Made by a program: the position numbers and the translations under genes
The notes under the pieces: model-generated
Told to the model about the DNA's origin: nothing
The model's input: the letters and a program-made list of their open reading frames with translations, nothing else
The model's database searches: none
Part shown: piece by piece, positions 1-11,605 of the stretch
Layout: each line of letters starts with the position of its first letter
How positions within the stretch are numbered: position 1 is the first letter of the stretch
Assembly (NCBI GenBank): GCA_013400975.1
Contig: WBMZ01010160.1
Location: 1-64,000, forward strand
DNA: 64,000 nt
Direction of reading: 5' to 3'
Source: Atrichornis clamosus
Lineage: Eukaryota > Chordata > Aves > Passeriformes > Menuridae

Positions 1-320
1 CTCCGGCCCGGCCGCGCTGCCCCCCAGGGCGCTGCCCATCGCCCCTGCGCCCCGGCACGGGCGGGAGCCCCGCTGGAGCCGCGTCTCGGGGAGGTTCCAG
101 GTCAGGCTGATGTCAGAGGTCTGGAATTCAGCTGCTCTGGCTCCGCGGGGAGGTGGAGGATGCCGCGGGTCAGACCCACGGCCGCGGGGTCGGGATGGAG
201 TGGGGATGCGGGAGGGCACTGGGAACCCACCGGGAGCACCGCGCCCGGGTCCCTCCAGAGGGCCGGGAGTCGCTCCCGCTGCTCCTGCAAAAGGGGGCCC
301 AGGAAAGTAAACTGGTCAGC
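1..320. promoter_or_regulatory. Edge of a CpG-rich segment
   Basis: The first 100 bases are extremely GC-rich with many CpG, and GC content then declines to normal by about 350. This looks like the right edge of a CpG island continuing left of the window, so a promoter may lie just outside. A donor-like TTCCAG|GTCAGG at 95-106 on the plus strand is compatible with a 5' exon reading rightward. Direction is not determinable. Confidence 0.35.
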
Positions 321-2460
321 GACGGGAGTTGTGACACCCCTGGAGTCACCTGCAGAATTGAATAAATGATGCAAACGAGGAATTGGTCCCCTTTCGTAAA
401 CTTGTCCCTATGCTGAGGGTTATTTCTCGTGTCAGCAACAACTACTGAAACACGAAGCATATTTTCAACTACAACACTCTTATCACTTGCAATTTAAAAC
501 ACAGAGAAAATGCAAATCAACACCCATTTCTGTTAAAAAACCTCAACTTATTGCAGATTCATTATAAAGTATCCAAATACCTATTTAAATATCCATATAC
601 CTATCTAAATATCAATATACCTATCACATATCAATATATCTGCAGCTATACACTTATAACTACATTTATAAATCTAAGTCTATACACATATCAATATAAA
701 TATATATAAAAATGTAACTACATACCTATATCAATATAACTATATATAAAAATATAACTGTATACTGTAATGCTATACATATATAACTATAGCTATATAC
801 ATGTATATAAATATAGCTGTGCACACATATAAATATAACTATATACATAGGGAGCCCAGCTGGCAGCTGCTGCACATTTTCACATGCTCTCTCTTGTTCC
901 TTCCTTTCCAAAGAACCCCCACTTGAAAGGCACATCTGCCAGCAGATGGAGATCTAGGAAGAAACGGGAATGCTGAGTAAATATGGGGCCTTGTGTGTGT
1001 CCCCTGGCACACACATGGTGAGTGTGCTCCTATCAGGGACTATAAAATACAGCTCAAATTAGGGAATTTGAGGCCTGCAGTTGAAAGAATAGGAATCTTT
1101 CTAGTTCTTCAAGCTTTAAATATAAACCAGCAAGAAAACAAATTATCAGCAAAGTGTTCCCATGCTCCAAGGTCTTTGCCTTTAATTCCATGGATACCAA
1201 CTGCCCAACATAATTACTCTAAAGCCTGGCAGGGCCTACAGGAATGTTCCACTTGTGACACACACACACACCTTGACTGGTCCATGAAGGACTCGACAGA
1301 CTCAGCATCACCATGGCTGTGCCAAGGTCCTACAGAAAACTCGAGGTGTGACAGCACAAACAAGAGGCTCCTTCTTTTTGTAAATTACCTCGATTCAGGG
1401 CAAAATGGGGATATTTCCAATGGGTGGCATGCAAATGAACAAGCACCCTGCTAAAGTCACCACAGCAGCCCTGGGAATGGCACCCAGGAGAGCTTTAATC
1501 TCTCTGCAGAGACATTCACATCTGGGGCAAAGAACTGCAGCCCTTGTTCTTTCTCTGTACTGACAAAGAGACTGCATTCGTTCCTTAAATGTTTCAAACT
1601 GATGGGCATTATGGGCTGAATTATTAACTAGCACCATTATCTGGAATCTACAAACGCCCCTTTGAAGTGAGCAACAGCTCTTCCAACTCCACCATCAGCT
1701 CCAGGATGAACAGCTGCAAGGGGAAGAGCTTCTTAAGAGTCTGCAGCCGACACAAACTTTGGGTCTCAAATGGATCCAGAGGGTTCTCAGTGTCCTCTTA
1801 TGTCTCACTGATCTGTGGGCATTTAGGTTTCTCCTTTCGTTACTAGATTAGAGAATTGTTTGGCCTCAGATGTTCTGCTGCTGATTTTTCTCATGTGCTC
1901 CAGCATAGATATCAGCAGGCTGGTACAACATTTATTTTGTGATTTGAAACAAAACACTTGGATTTCTACATCAACTTCATCAGTTTGGTGGATCGTCTCC
2001 CTGTTACTTCCTTCTCATCACTCAGCGTTTCCTTCGGAGCACTGCCACCCTCCAGGAAACACATCTGTGGACATCAGCTCCAAATTGTGACATCCAGGTT
2101 TCCAACACAACTCCCAGAACTTCAGGTTTGAATTACTAATCTAATTAATAGCTTTTTCCATGGAAGAGGAATTAGTGTCAGCATCTCTGTAGAAGTGTGT
2201 TGGTAAGTACACTGAGAGGCTCTACAAGTATTTTAACTGTAGTATTTAAGGACTGACACCAATAACTAAACTATTCCTATCTCCCTTCTGTAATAGTCTC
2301 AAAGTAGTTTTCTAGGGAATCTCTAAAAAAAAGTCAAATCTCTTCTTGCTAAGGGAGAGGAAATTGTTCCCACCAGGTTTTCCAGCTGAATCTGTCCCTT
2401 CTGCAGATACAGTCAGAGGCTGGGTTCCTGAAGGTTCTCAGATCACACTAATATTCTCCT
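321..2460. other. Non-coding stretch
   Basis: Ordinary AT-leaning intergenic or intronic sequence with an AT-rich tandem block (listed separately) and a short CA run at about 1258-1272. I see no gene, exon with convincing splice sites, or CR1 here. Confidence 0.4.
570..850. repeat. AT-rich degenerate tandem repeat
   Basis: Repeated variants of ATATAACTATATACATA and TATCAATATACCTATC over about 280 bp. It is a low-complexity tandem array with irregular units. Confidence 0.8.
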
Positions 2461-2472
2461 TAAAAGACAAAA

Positions 2473-2672
2473 AAAAGGAAAGAAGAGGGAGGGAGGGAGG
2501 AAGGGAGAGAGAAAGGAAAGGAAGGAGGGAGGGAGGGAGGGAAGGAGGGAAGGAGGGAGGAAGGGAGGAAGGGAGAGAGAAAGGAAAGGAAGGAGGGAGG
2601 GAGGGAGGGAAGGAGGGAAGGAGGGAGGCAGGGAGGAAGGAAAGAAGCAAGGAAGGAAGGAAGGAAGGAAAG
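2473..2672. repeat. Purine-only (GGGA/GGAA/GAAA)n tract
   Basis: About 200 bp of nearly uninterrupted purines on the plus strand, with an internal longer-range repeat (a block GGGAGAGAGAAAGGAAAGGA occurs twice, about 70 bp apart). The long ORFs on both strands here are artefacts of the repeat. Confidence 0.95.
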
Positions 2673-2871
2673 ACAGACAAGCACTGCCTGGGTGTGTTAT
2701 ATAATAAGTGTTTGTAACTCAGAATTGAGGGTGCCAGACTGAAACTCAAGCTCTTACAAAATTCAGCAAAACACAAAATCAGACAAGCAGAATACACCAG
2801 TCCTGGAGTACAAGTCCTACCAGTCTGAACTTTGTCCTCAGCTATCAAACCAGTCAGAAGAAATAAGCCAG

Positions 2872-3002
2872 AATTCCAGAATGGGTCAGGCTGGAAGGGA
2901 CCACAGTGGGTCATTAGGTCCAACCTCCCTGCTCAAACAGGGTCATCCCAGAGCACATGGCACAGGATTGTGTCCAGAGGGTTCTGGAATATCCCGTGTG
3001 TC
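2872..3002 (-). repeat. CR1 LINE 3' fragment (left arm of inverted pair)
   Basis: Contains the CR1 3' motifs GGCTGGAAGGGACCACAGTG and ACAGGATTGTGTCCAGAGGG, read in antisense. It is followed by an oppositely oriented copy of the same subfamily. Confidence 0.85.
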
Positions 3003-3004
3003 CC

Positions 3005-3320
3005 TGTGTGCAGGGAGGGGCAGAGCAGGGCCCAGGCTCTGCTCCGTGGGGCCCAGCAGTGGCACCAGAGGAACAGGCAGGAACTGATCCCAGGGAGTTC
3101 CAGCTGGACTGGAGGAAGAACCTCTTCCCTGGGCTGTGACCCAGCCCTGAACTGAATATCCCCTCCCTGGGGATATTCCAGAGCCCTCTGGACACAATCC
3201 TGTGCCCTGTGCTCTGGGATGGCCCTGCCTGAGCAGGGAGGTGGCACCAGATGAGTCCCACTCAAGTCCCACCAGATGAGACCAGTGTAGTTCCTTCCAA
3301 CCTTACTTATTCCATGATTC
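3005..3320 (+). repeat. CR1 LINE 3' fragment (right arm of inverted pair)
   Basis: Sense CR1: GGCAGGAACTGATCCCAGGG, TGGACACAATCCTGTGCCCT, then the terminal CTTCCAACCTTA and a degenerate ATTCCATGATTCCATGA tail. It pairs with the left arm at about 93 percent identity over 70 bp. Confidence 0.85.
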
Positions 3321-3981
3321 CATGAAGTACATCTAAAACTGCAGCTCGGGAGTTGTCACAGTGGCAGTGATGGAGCTGGCCAGCACTGCACACAGGGAGT
3401 GGGCACAGAGGGAGGATCCTGCCAGCTGCAGCACCCGCACAGGGCCGTGCCCTCCCCTGGAGCCTGTGCTTGTGCCATGTCAGGGACACCCAGCACGGCC
3501 CCTCGACAGAGGGCACCTCAGATGTTGTGTCCAGGGAAGAGCAGGCGCAGGTACAGCAAGGTACAATTGCAACTTGTCAGGCACCGTGAAGTATAAACCA
3601 CTGAAGATGCTTTATAACAATCAAATGCTACTAAATTATATTTTCCACAGAAAACAGAAACTTTATATCCTTTTATCAATCTGACCATTTATCTGAATTT
3701 TCAATGAAAGTATTTGCCTTCTGTAGCAAAATCTCAAAATATTCTTTTATATAAGGTTAATATAACTTTAAAAAGCTTCCACTTCATCACCATGAATACA
3801 CCAGCACTCAGTTACCTGTCAACATTTTCTTCCTCTTCAAGGACTTGTCCATATCCACATGAGGGATGACTCCCAAGGATGCCTTTGCCATCACAGAGCA
3901 GGTCTGAACGCTGCTGAAATGTTTCCTTGTGATCACAAGGTGACAGGGCATAGTCACCTCCAATGGCCTTTTATTTTTTAG

Positions 3982-4138
3982 TAGAATTCATATAAATCAA
4001 ATAGATCAAAGCAGAAAGAAGACAATGAGAAGTTTCAAAAGTTCCTACCCAAGTGAAACCATGGATTCCATTTTAACAGCCAGTGTCTGTCCTGCTCCTT
4101 CTTCTGGAGATAAATCAGAGTTAAAGGACACTGGAAAG
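3982..4138 (+). CDS. Candidate internal exon A of an unrecognised plus-strand gene
   Basis: An open segment bounded by a T-rich acceptor (TTATTTTTTAG) and donor AAAG|GTAATT. It encodes RIHINQIDQSRKK, then SFKSSYPSETMDSILTASV and a DKSELKDTGK end in phase 0. The composition resembles a disordered Ser/Lys-rich protein. No family recognised. Its phase matches candidate exon B across a 261-bp intron, which is the main support. It could still be a chance ORF. Confidence 0.3.
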
Positions 4139-4399
4139 GTAATTTCTTCTGACAAAGATGAGTCATGTAAAGATGTTGAACAGAAACTCAGGTATATTAA
4201 AAGTACAGGTTTATTTTGGAAGAGATCTAGGTATGAAGGATTAGTCCTTAGTGCCTGATTATCCTCAGACTTTCTGGCTGAGGTAGCGGCTAATAAAAAG
4301 CTAATTCCATAGGTGAATTAATTAAAACAGGAAGCCACAGAATCACCTACTAGGAAAGCCATATCAGATCAAATGCTGCTGTAAGACTTGTTCTCTCAG

Positions 4400-4565
4400 C
4401 AGCAGGAACACCAGAAGTCCCCAAAGGAAATACCACAAGGAGATGAGATCCCTTCCTCTGGATGTATGGAGTCAAGTCCTGCTGTGATCCATGTAGATGT
4501 GCCAGCCTGCAGACAGCCATCAGCTGTGGAGCATGGAGAAAAGCAGGAATTTGAGAAATTTAGGG
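4400..4565 (+). CDS. Candidate internal exon B of an unrecognised plus-strand gene
   Basis: Acceptor TTGTTCTCTCAG at 4399 and a moderate donor GGG|GTGAAG at 4566. It reads QQEHQKSPKEIPQGDEIPSS, then AVIHVDVPACRQPSAVEHGE and KQEFEKFR. It enters in phase 0, matching exon A, and leaves in phase 1. It is hydrophilic and Pro/Glu/Gln-rich with no recognised domain. A fast-evolving germline protein is one possibility; I cannot assign it. Confidence 0.3.
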
Positions 4566-6282
4566 GTGAAGTTAAACAAAGCTTCTCCATTAAAGGCAAG
4601 CCACCTTTATATTTTTATGATCTGAGTTTAAATGTAGTTCTTTTCATTTAATATTTTTTTTCAGCAGTACTTTTAAAACCATGAACAAGGTGTGTTTGAC
4701 TTTTGCTGCATTGGTTGATTATTGCCTGAAGCAGCCAGGATTTTGGGTAAGATCCTGGTTATCAGTTCAACTGTCCAGGGATGGATGAGCTCGTCCTGCC
4801 AAAACCAAACCAATAAACCGACCCACACTGCAACTGCTTCTTCCTCTTCTCAGGGGACCTCAGCTTGAAGTTGTTGTAACTCAGGTCATCTTCTGGGATG
4901 CACTATAGGATCTCATATGCATTTCCAATAGGAAAAAGTGCCCAAAGTGCAATTTAAATCCTTTTGGTTTCTCCAGATAGGACACACAAGGATGGGAAAG
5001 GGGCAGCAATGAAACCATGAAAAGGGATAAAAGATGGAGAAGTCAGGACTCAAAAGACTGATGGTTTGCTGGGCACTTGAGCTCAACAGGAAAAATGGTC
5101 AAATTTAGCCAAAGCTGTGAAAGGAAAGATGGGAATTTCACTGACAACCAGCCCTTTTCAGGGACTGCTATGACTAAACCAAAAGCTTTGGAATTATTTT
5201 CTATCCTAAACATCCTTTTTGAGATAAGAAGCTCTTTGATTGTGACTCGCACCACTCTGACTAATCCTTAAGACCTGGGTGAAAATGAAGCTTGTGATGA
5301 AAGTGAGAGGACAAAGGTGGACTGTGTGAAAAATAAATATTGGAATATCAATGGCCTGACTGGCTGTTGGCTATTTCCATCCTTACACCAACATGTTATC
5401 CTGGCCATAACCTGGCCAAGTTGGATAAGGTTGGATAAACTCGGATAAGCTTATACTTAAAAAAAATAATGAATAAAAGACAAAGGTTGATATTTGCAAG
5501 ACAGGAAACTGGATGATCAAGCTTGGGTAGGTCAAGCCTTTTTCAACACACATCAGCATAACTTGCTTTGCTTGTCCTTTGTGAGGGGAAAAAAAGGGAT
5601 CTGCATTAAGCTGTAGTAGAAAAGGAAGCCCTTGCATTTTTACTTTAGATCTTTTGACATCTGATAAGCCAGGCCCTCCAAGTAAGGAGCACTTTCCACC
5701 AGAATGATGTAAAGCATTTAGAGTAAGTCCTGTAGTTCTCTTTAATAAGGCACCGCTGAGGTGGGGCCAATTCCAAAAGACACTGTAGTTTTTCTCATTC
5801 ATGAAGTGAAACTCAGGGCTGCAGAAAGCTGTCTGGGAAAAAAAGTGAAGCTGTTTCCCAGTCTTTTCATAATATCAAAGAATCTCTTTTTGTTCAGGCA
5901 AGGACATTCTTCAAAGATAAACATAGACTCGTTAACTAACACAGATTCTGGTGAAGTCAAGCAAAAAACTTTTGAGGAACAAACCACTGCCCTGATGAGG
6001 ACACCTACTATGCTGCTGCCCTGGAACCTCACTTGAATTACAGAACTACTTGTTTCATGTTCAGGGCTTCTTTGAAATAGATATTTGTAACCCACAACAC
6101 TTCCACTTTCTCAAGCAGATCCATTTTCAAATTTATATCCTTCACTTCAGAAGTCCATAAGCCTCCCGTTCTATCCCACAGCCTCCCCTGCTCTCCCCAG
6201 TCCCTGCTCTCCCTGCTGCTGTGCCACGGGAAGCTGCAGAACCAGCACAGCCAGTCAGAGGGTCGGGGGCTGAACACCCTGC

Positions 6283-6390
6283 GGTGGGACTGGAGGATCC
6301 AAACACAGCTTCCAGACTCCCAGAACTTGTGCTTGGGGTGGGACTCGAGGATCCAAACACAGCTTCCAGATTCCCAGAACTTGTGCTCAG
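6283..6390. repeat. 54-bp tandem duplication
   Basis: Two head-to-tail copies sharing GGATCCAAACACAGCTTCCA and CCCAGAACTTGTGCT, with period 54 (first ATCC at 6297, second at 6351). Only a few differences separate the copies, so the duplication is fairly recent. Confidence 0.9.
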
Positions 6391-8129
6391 TTTGCAGAAT
6401 GCTATTGCTTACTTTGATTAAACATTTCAAGAATCACGCAGTAAAATAAATTCCAGAAATGTATTCTTACCTCCCAAGACTGATTTCTTCCTCTTCAAAA
6501 ATATTTATTCTAATATATATTCTATATTCTATTTTTTATATATATTCTATTTATTTTATACATATTATATTTATTTTATACACATTCTAATATATATTAA
6601 AAATATGTGTTGGAAAATTGCTCTACACACATGTAGAAGTTCCATAACGACAGTCTTTTGTGTCTTACCATCAGCCTTTTGATTTGTCTGATTGACTTTA
6701 TCATCACAGCACACCACAGAGAGTGGGTTCACATAGGAATGTGAATTTCACACTGAAATTAAACACTGATTTTATCCTAAAAATCAGCTTTATAGACAAG
6801 GCAGTTTTCTACAGGTATTACTTGGTGACACACAGAGATAATATAGAAGTAAAGGCATTATTTGCAGGACAGACAGTCTTTATAATCTACATTTGTTCTG
6901 AGAGAGAGAGAAATCTTTGGTGAAATCAAATGTAGTCCAATGTTGATAATCAGTAACAAGTGTAACTTGAGATGGTAAACAGCAAATGTATTTGCACTCA
7001 CGTGGGATTTTACATGAGAGAGTTGCTGCAATTACCAGTAATGTTTTTAATATGTCTGCCTTTTAATATGATGTTGCTGTATTTTTGTGGAGTTTGGAGC
7101 AACAAAGTCATGAGCTAAACAACACCGAAAGGGCTGGTGGCCATCATTCCAAAGAAGCAGATGTGGGAATGACTCATGTTACCTCAAAGCTGATTCTGAG
7201 CAGCTTTATGATGAAATCTGGGCATCTTTGAGAACATTCTGTGACCCGTGAACAGATTACAATTCTGGATACTGCCAAAAACCTAAATGATATCTGTGTT
7301 TCACTCACTGCAAACTCCAAAGCGTGTTTGCAAACCTGAGAAAACCACCAAAGGAAACCTTTAAAGGGCTCCTGTAAAGACAAAGTGAGAGAGGGATGGC
7401 AAAGAAGAAATTTCTTGTAAGCTGCTGGAGTGATTCTGAGGGAAAACAAACAGATATTACAAAAACCCCCCAGTCTTCTAAGAAAAGAAGAGGAAAGACA
7501 TGACGGGAAAAAATGCTTATGAAATAGGAGGTAAGTGTAAAACATCAAATCCAGATCATATGCTATAAAAAGCTACAAGTAAAAAGCCAAAACCACTGAA
7601 GAAAGCATTTACTGAGGCCAGTGATATCAAAGGAGAAGGTGGCGACTCATTTCTAAGACTTCAGGTCTTCAAATTGAATCAAGAGTCAGCAAGCAGACCC
7701 ATAAGACTTCACTCACACGCTTTCGTTCTGCCCTGTAAGTTGGAGGGCAGAAGTTTCTGAGCTCTTTTGTCTCAGATGTGGTTAGTCCAGAGTCCTACCC
7801 AGGAGGAATCACCAGCTACAGCCCATTCTCACTGACTGTTACGAAATAGCTGACAGGGAACAGTGATGTCCTTTGAGGAGACAGGGAAGAATGGCATCTT
7901 ATGGAATAAATCAATATTTACTGAAAAAATACAGCCCCTTTCCTTCTTCTAAGGATGGATCTGCCACAAAATAGATTTGGTTTTGGTCAAAAAGGAGATG
8001 TCCTTGGGCCCACAGAAGCTCTGGATGGACTCTGCATCTCAGCAAGAAAATACCAGGGGAAGCACAAGGATGATGGACAGAACACTTTCCTGAAGGAGCA
8101 GCGAACTGGGGCAGGACTCTCCATTCCAG

Positions 8130-8268
8130 AGAAAATGCAACTGCAGGAACTAAGACAGAAGAGTTTAAAATCATGGGCAGTGAGAGCGATATAGATAGAG
8201 AGCCATTCACACCAAAGCCAAGCAGATACTTAGTGGATATGCAGGAGGCTCAGAAGAGGCAGGAGAAG
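8130..8268 (+). CDS. Candidate internal exon E of an unrecognised plus-strand gene
   Basis: Acceptor CTCTCCATTCCAG before 8130 and a good donor GAGAAG|GTGGGT after 8268. It encodes ENATAGTKTEEFKIMGSESD, then IDREPFTPKPSRYLVDMQEA and QKRQEK, ending in phase 0. Acidic and Pro-rich at first, it turns into a charged, possibly helical end. No family recognised. It begins with one base of a split codon, so at least one exon between B and E would be required. Confidence 0.3.
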
Positions 8269-8426
8269 GTGGGTCTGGGCACAACAGCTCTGCAGTGGAG
8301 CCCTTGGCACAGTCATGTACATGCCACTGTCTGCATTGTTTGGCAGAAACAGGCAAATTCATGGAAGTGAAATCCACTGAGGGCTATTAAATACAACTCG
8401 TGTTATGGTTTATTAATTCCCTCAGC

Positions 8427-8655
8427 CTACATGGAATCCCAGAATCATTGGGGTTGGAAAAGCTCTCCCAGCCCATGGAGTCCCAGCTGTGCCCCATCCC
8501 CACCTTGTCTCAGCCCAGAGCTCTGAGTGCCACGTCCAGGCCTTCCTTGGGCACCTCCAGGGATGAGGACTCCAAACCTCCCTGGGCAGCCCCTTCCAGT
8601 GCCTGACCATTTCCCTGATGAAATACACACTATTGGGAGTATTTTGGAAAAGCAT
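8427..8655 (-). repeat. CR1 LINE 3' fragment
   Basis: Antisense CR1 starting at the tail motif GAATCCCAGAATCATTGGGG and running through CCACGTCCAGGCCTTCCTTG to CCTTCCAGTGCCTGACCA. Confidence 0.9.
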
Positions 8656-9309
8656 CAGTCCCTGCTTGCTCTGCTCATGCCCTCCTTGGGCATTACTGTC
8701 AGATGAAATGATGAGCTGATGGGAGTTTGGTCTGGCCTAGACCAGTGTTCTTATCTCCAAAGCAGAGATCTGTTCAACACAGAACTATTGAGGCATTCAC
8801 TAAATACTGCTTTCTCAAAACTGGAAAAAATTGGATTAATTGGATAGAAATAAGCATGTGAAATCTAGCTGGAGGGATGATAACACTAATACCACATTCT
8901 TACAGACATCTTCCTCTTGAGACAATATTATTTTGTGGCTCTCAGTGTTTCAGTGAAGAACAAATCAATCATCACTTTAAGTGAAGGCACGGAGGCTGCA
9001 GCTCTGCCAGTGACTGCATCCAGTTCCATTCTCTGGCACAGAGGCTGTTAATACTGGGAAAATCTCTTACCCTTCCAAGTCAGAACTGCCACATCCAAAC
9101 AGCCTGGTGGGCATGGCCCCAAGCCCACGCCAACCACTGAACCAAGCCCAGCACTTTTGGGGAGAGCTCTCACCAGTCCAATGGCAGAGCTGAGCAATAG
9201 CCCTGGGCACTTTTCCTGGTGGGGTCTGTGCTCAGGAGGGGCTCACATTGGTACTGGGGGCTTTGTACGGGTTGCAGGCTCCCTGCAAGCTCAGGAAAGC
9301 TGAGAGCCC

Positions 9310-9830
9310 AGAAATTCAGCACTGGGGTCCCCAGCACAGGAAGGACGTGGAGCTGCTGGAGCGAGTCAAGAGAAGGCCACCTGGATGATCAGAGGGATGG
9401 AGCAGCTGTGCAGTGAGGAAAGGCTGAGAGCCTTGGGATTGTTTGGCCTGGAGAAGAGAAGCGTTGGGGTGACCTCATTGTGGCCTTGCAGTGCCTGAAG
9501 GGAACCTACAGGATAGAGGGAGAGAGACTATTTACAAGGGCCTGGAGTGTAAGGACAAGGGGGAATGGCTTCCCACTGCCAGAGGGCAGGGATAGATGGG
9601 ATATTGGGAAGGAATTCCTGACTGTGAGGGTAGTGAGGCCCTGGCACAGGTTGCTCAGAGAAGCTGTGGCTGCTCCTGGATCCCTGGAAGTGTCCAAGGC
9701 CAGGTTGGATGGGGCTTGGAGCACCCTGGGATAGTGGAAGGTGTCCCTGCCCATGGCAGGGGTGGCACTGGATGGGCTTTAATGTCCCTTCCAACCCAGA
9801 CCATTCCATGATTTTATGATTCTGTGAAAT
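9310..9830 (+). repeat. CR1 LINE 3' fragment, about 520 bp
   Basis: Sense CR1 with AAAGGCTGAGAGCCTTGGGA, GCCTGGAGAAGAGAAG, AGGCCAGGTTGGATGGGGCT and the terminal TTCCAACCCAGACCATTCC followed by an ATTTTATGATTCTGTGA-like tail. Confidence 0.95.
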
Positions 9831-11377
9831 AAATGCAAACCCAACATGGGTCAGCATCAGGTCTGTTCCAAGTTTGAATTAGCACATGCTACATCATTTC
9901 TCCAAAGATCTGTTGGAAATTGAAGGAATTGAAGGAATGCCCAGATCATTCCTAGGCATTCAAGATAGGAAGAGACATCAACAGCTGGGTCAAAGGGCAC
10001 GAGACTGACACTCAGGCCCAAAAGTTATGCTTAAGGGGAGCTAGTTACTCATCTGGGGTCACCAGTACTCAAAGCTGTGCAGGAAATTAGGGAATGCAGC
10101 TGTGCCTGTTCCTGCCCACTCAGTGAGCACCTTGGAATGGGCCTGGGTACAAACTCTGCAAGCTCTGGTCCTTTGTCACCGAAGGACTGACGAAAATGAT
10201 CTCTTGATTGAAATTAAGACAGTCTCTTCAAGAAGGGAAAAGGAGAAAGACAATGTTGTCTGCACTTTGACATCCGGGTGGGATTAATGCCCTCCTGCCA
10301 CAGAGCTCCAGAGCCCTGGCAGCTGTCGACTCTCTGCACACTTGATGAACTAATAGGCTCATCAGAAAGAAATTAATTGTCTTCCAGAGGCATCCGTCTA
10401 AGAAAGCTGAAGTGACTCAAGCTCTGGGAGGTGCCTGTTTCTCTCCACTGACTCTGTGCGCAATCTCGACAAGCCCAGGCACATACAACTGACTATTACA
10501 CATTCAGATGAATCTTAGGCAAGATGAACCTACAACTAGTTTTACAAGTGCATTACTAATGCAGCTACTCTGCTTTTCTCAAGGGAAAATGTGGTGCTGT
10601 TCACGCTGTGTTAAAACAGATGTTTTCAGCTGCTTCTTTAAGAATCCCCTCTTGGCCATGTGAATTTTAAGCGTTGCATACAAAGACAATTATTTATCTT
10701 AGCAGGGGGTATATCATTCAGAGTAACACGACTACTCTTAAGTTACCACTCACCATAAAGGTGACCATGGGTACAAGAACCCTCGGCCACAAATGCATTT
10801 GAAGGCATGACTGGACTTGCAAGGTCAGGTGGCACCAATAACTCTCATTTCTCACACAGCCTCCCTGACTGATTTTTCGTTATTCTCTGATAAAAACCTT
10901 CACTGCATTTCTTTGATCCAATCCTACCTCTAGCAAAGGTTTTGCCAATAGTTGAAAGCAAACAGAACTAAATCCTTCAAATAATTATGGTCTAAAATAC
11001 CCAGATGGGCATCTTTTCTTTTACTGCTCTCATAATGAAAAACCCAGAGAAATCTTCTGGTTGCTGAAGTTAAAAAGGAAGTTTCAATACACATAAAAAG
11101 AAATTGTTTGACGAAGTTCTACTTTGATTTAATTTAATGGGACTTCAGAAGTAAAATGAAAAGAGTCAAGAATAAGATTGAAAATATATTCTTTAGGCCT
11201 CTCACTTAGGAAATACATATTTTAAGATGAAGTATCACTTTATAATAAGCTAATCTTCGTGCTATGCCCTTAAGATGAAGGGAAGAAGATGCTTTTATGT
11301 AGACATAGGAAGAAATAAGCTTTTAGCAGTCTGTATGTTATAATGTAAAGAAGAAAGGATAGTGGAGAGATTAAGGG
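9831..11377. other. Non-coding stretch
   Basis: No gene or repeat seen. A short ORF near 10180-10287 (NDLLIEIKTVSSRREKEKD) lacks convincing splice sites. Confidence 0.35.
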
Positions 11378-11605
11378 ATACACAGAATCACAGAATCCCA
11401 GAATGGTTTGGGTTGGAAGGGACCTTAAATCCTATCCAGTTCCCCCTGCCCTGGGCAGGGACACCTCCCACTATCCCAGGGTGCTCCACGCCCCGTCCAG
11501 CCTGGCCTGGGACACTTCTAGGGATTCAGGGGCAGCCACAGCTTCTCTGGACACCCTGTGCCAAGGCCTCACCTCCCTCACAGGGAAGAACTTTTTTCTC
11601 TAATA
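11378..11605 (-). repeat. CR1 LINE 3' fragment
   Basis: Antisense CR1 from the tail motif AGAATCACAGAATCCCAGAA through GGTTTGGGTTGGAAGGGACC to CCCTCACAGGGAAGAACT. Confidence 0.95.

Larger units (their letters stand above)
3321..8426. other. Non-coding stretch around candidate exons A, B and E
   Basis: Apart from the three candidate exons and a 54-bp duplication, this is non-repetitive, AT-leaning sequence with an AT-rich run at about 6500-6610. A segment after a good acceptor at 5897 (QGHSSKINIDSLTNTDS, donor-like GGTGAAG) may be another exon, but its phase does not join A, B or E directly. Confidence 0.35.

Noticed and set aside
993..1454. 153-codon plus-strand ORF near the left edge
   Set aside because: Contains a CA microsatellite translated as Thr/His and shows no recognisable motif or splice boundaries.
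2346..2923. ORFs of 123 and 161 codons with Arg/Glu/Gly or Ser/Pro/Leu runs
   Set aside because: They arise from the homopurine tract; no splice signals or conserved ends.
9480..9857. Several 70-110 codon ORFs on both strands
   Set aside because: They fall inside a CR1 3' end; the same peptides recur at other CR1 copies (for example near 49.6 and 56.3 kb), so they are repeat-derived.
10102..10287. Possible exon reading NDLLIEIKTVSSRREKEKD
   Set aside because: The acceptor lacks a convincing pyrimidine tract and no good donor follows.
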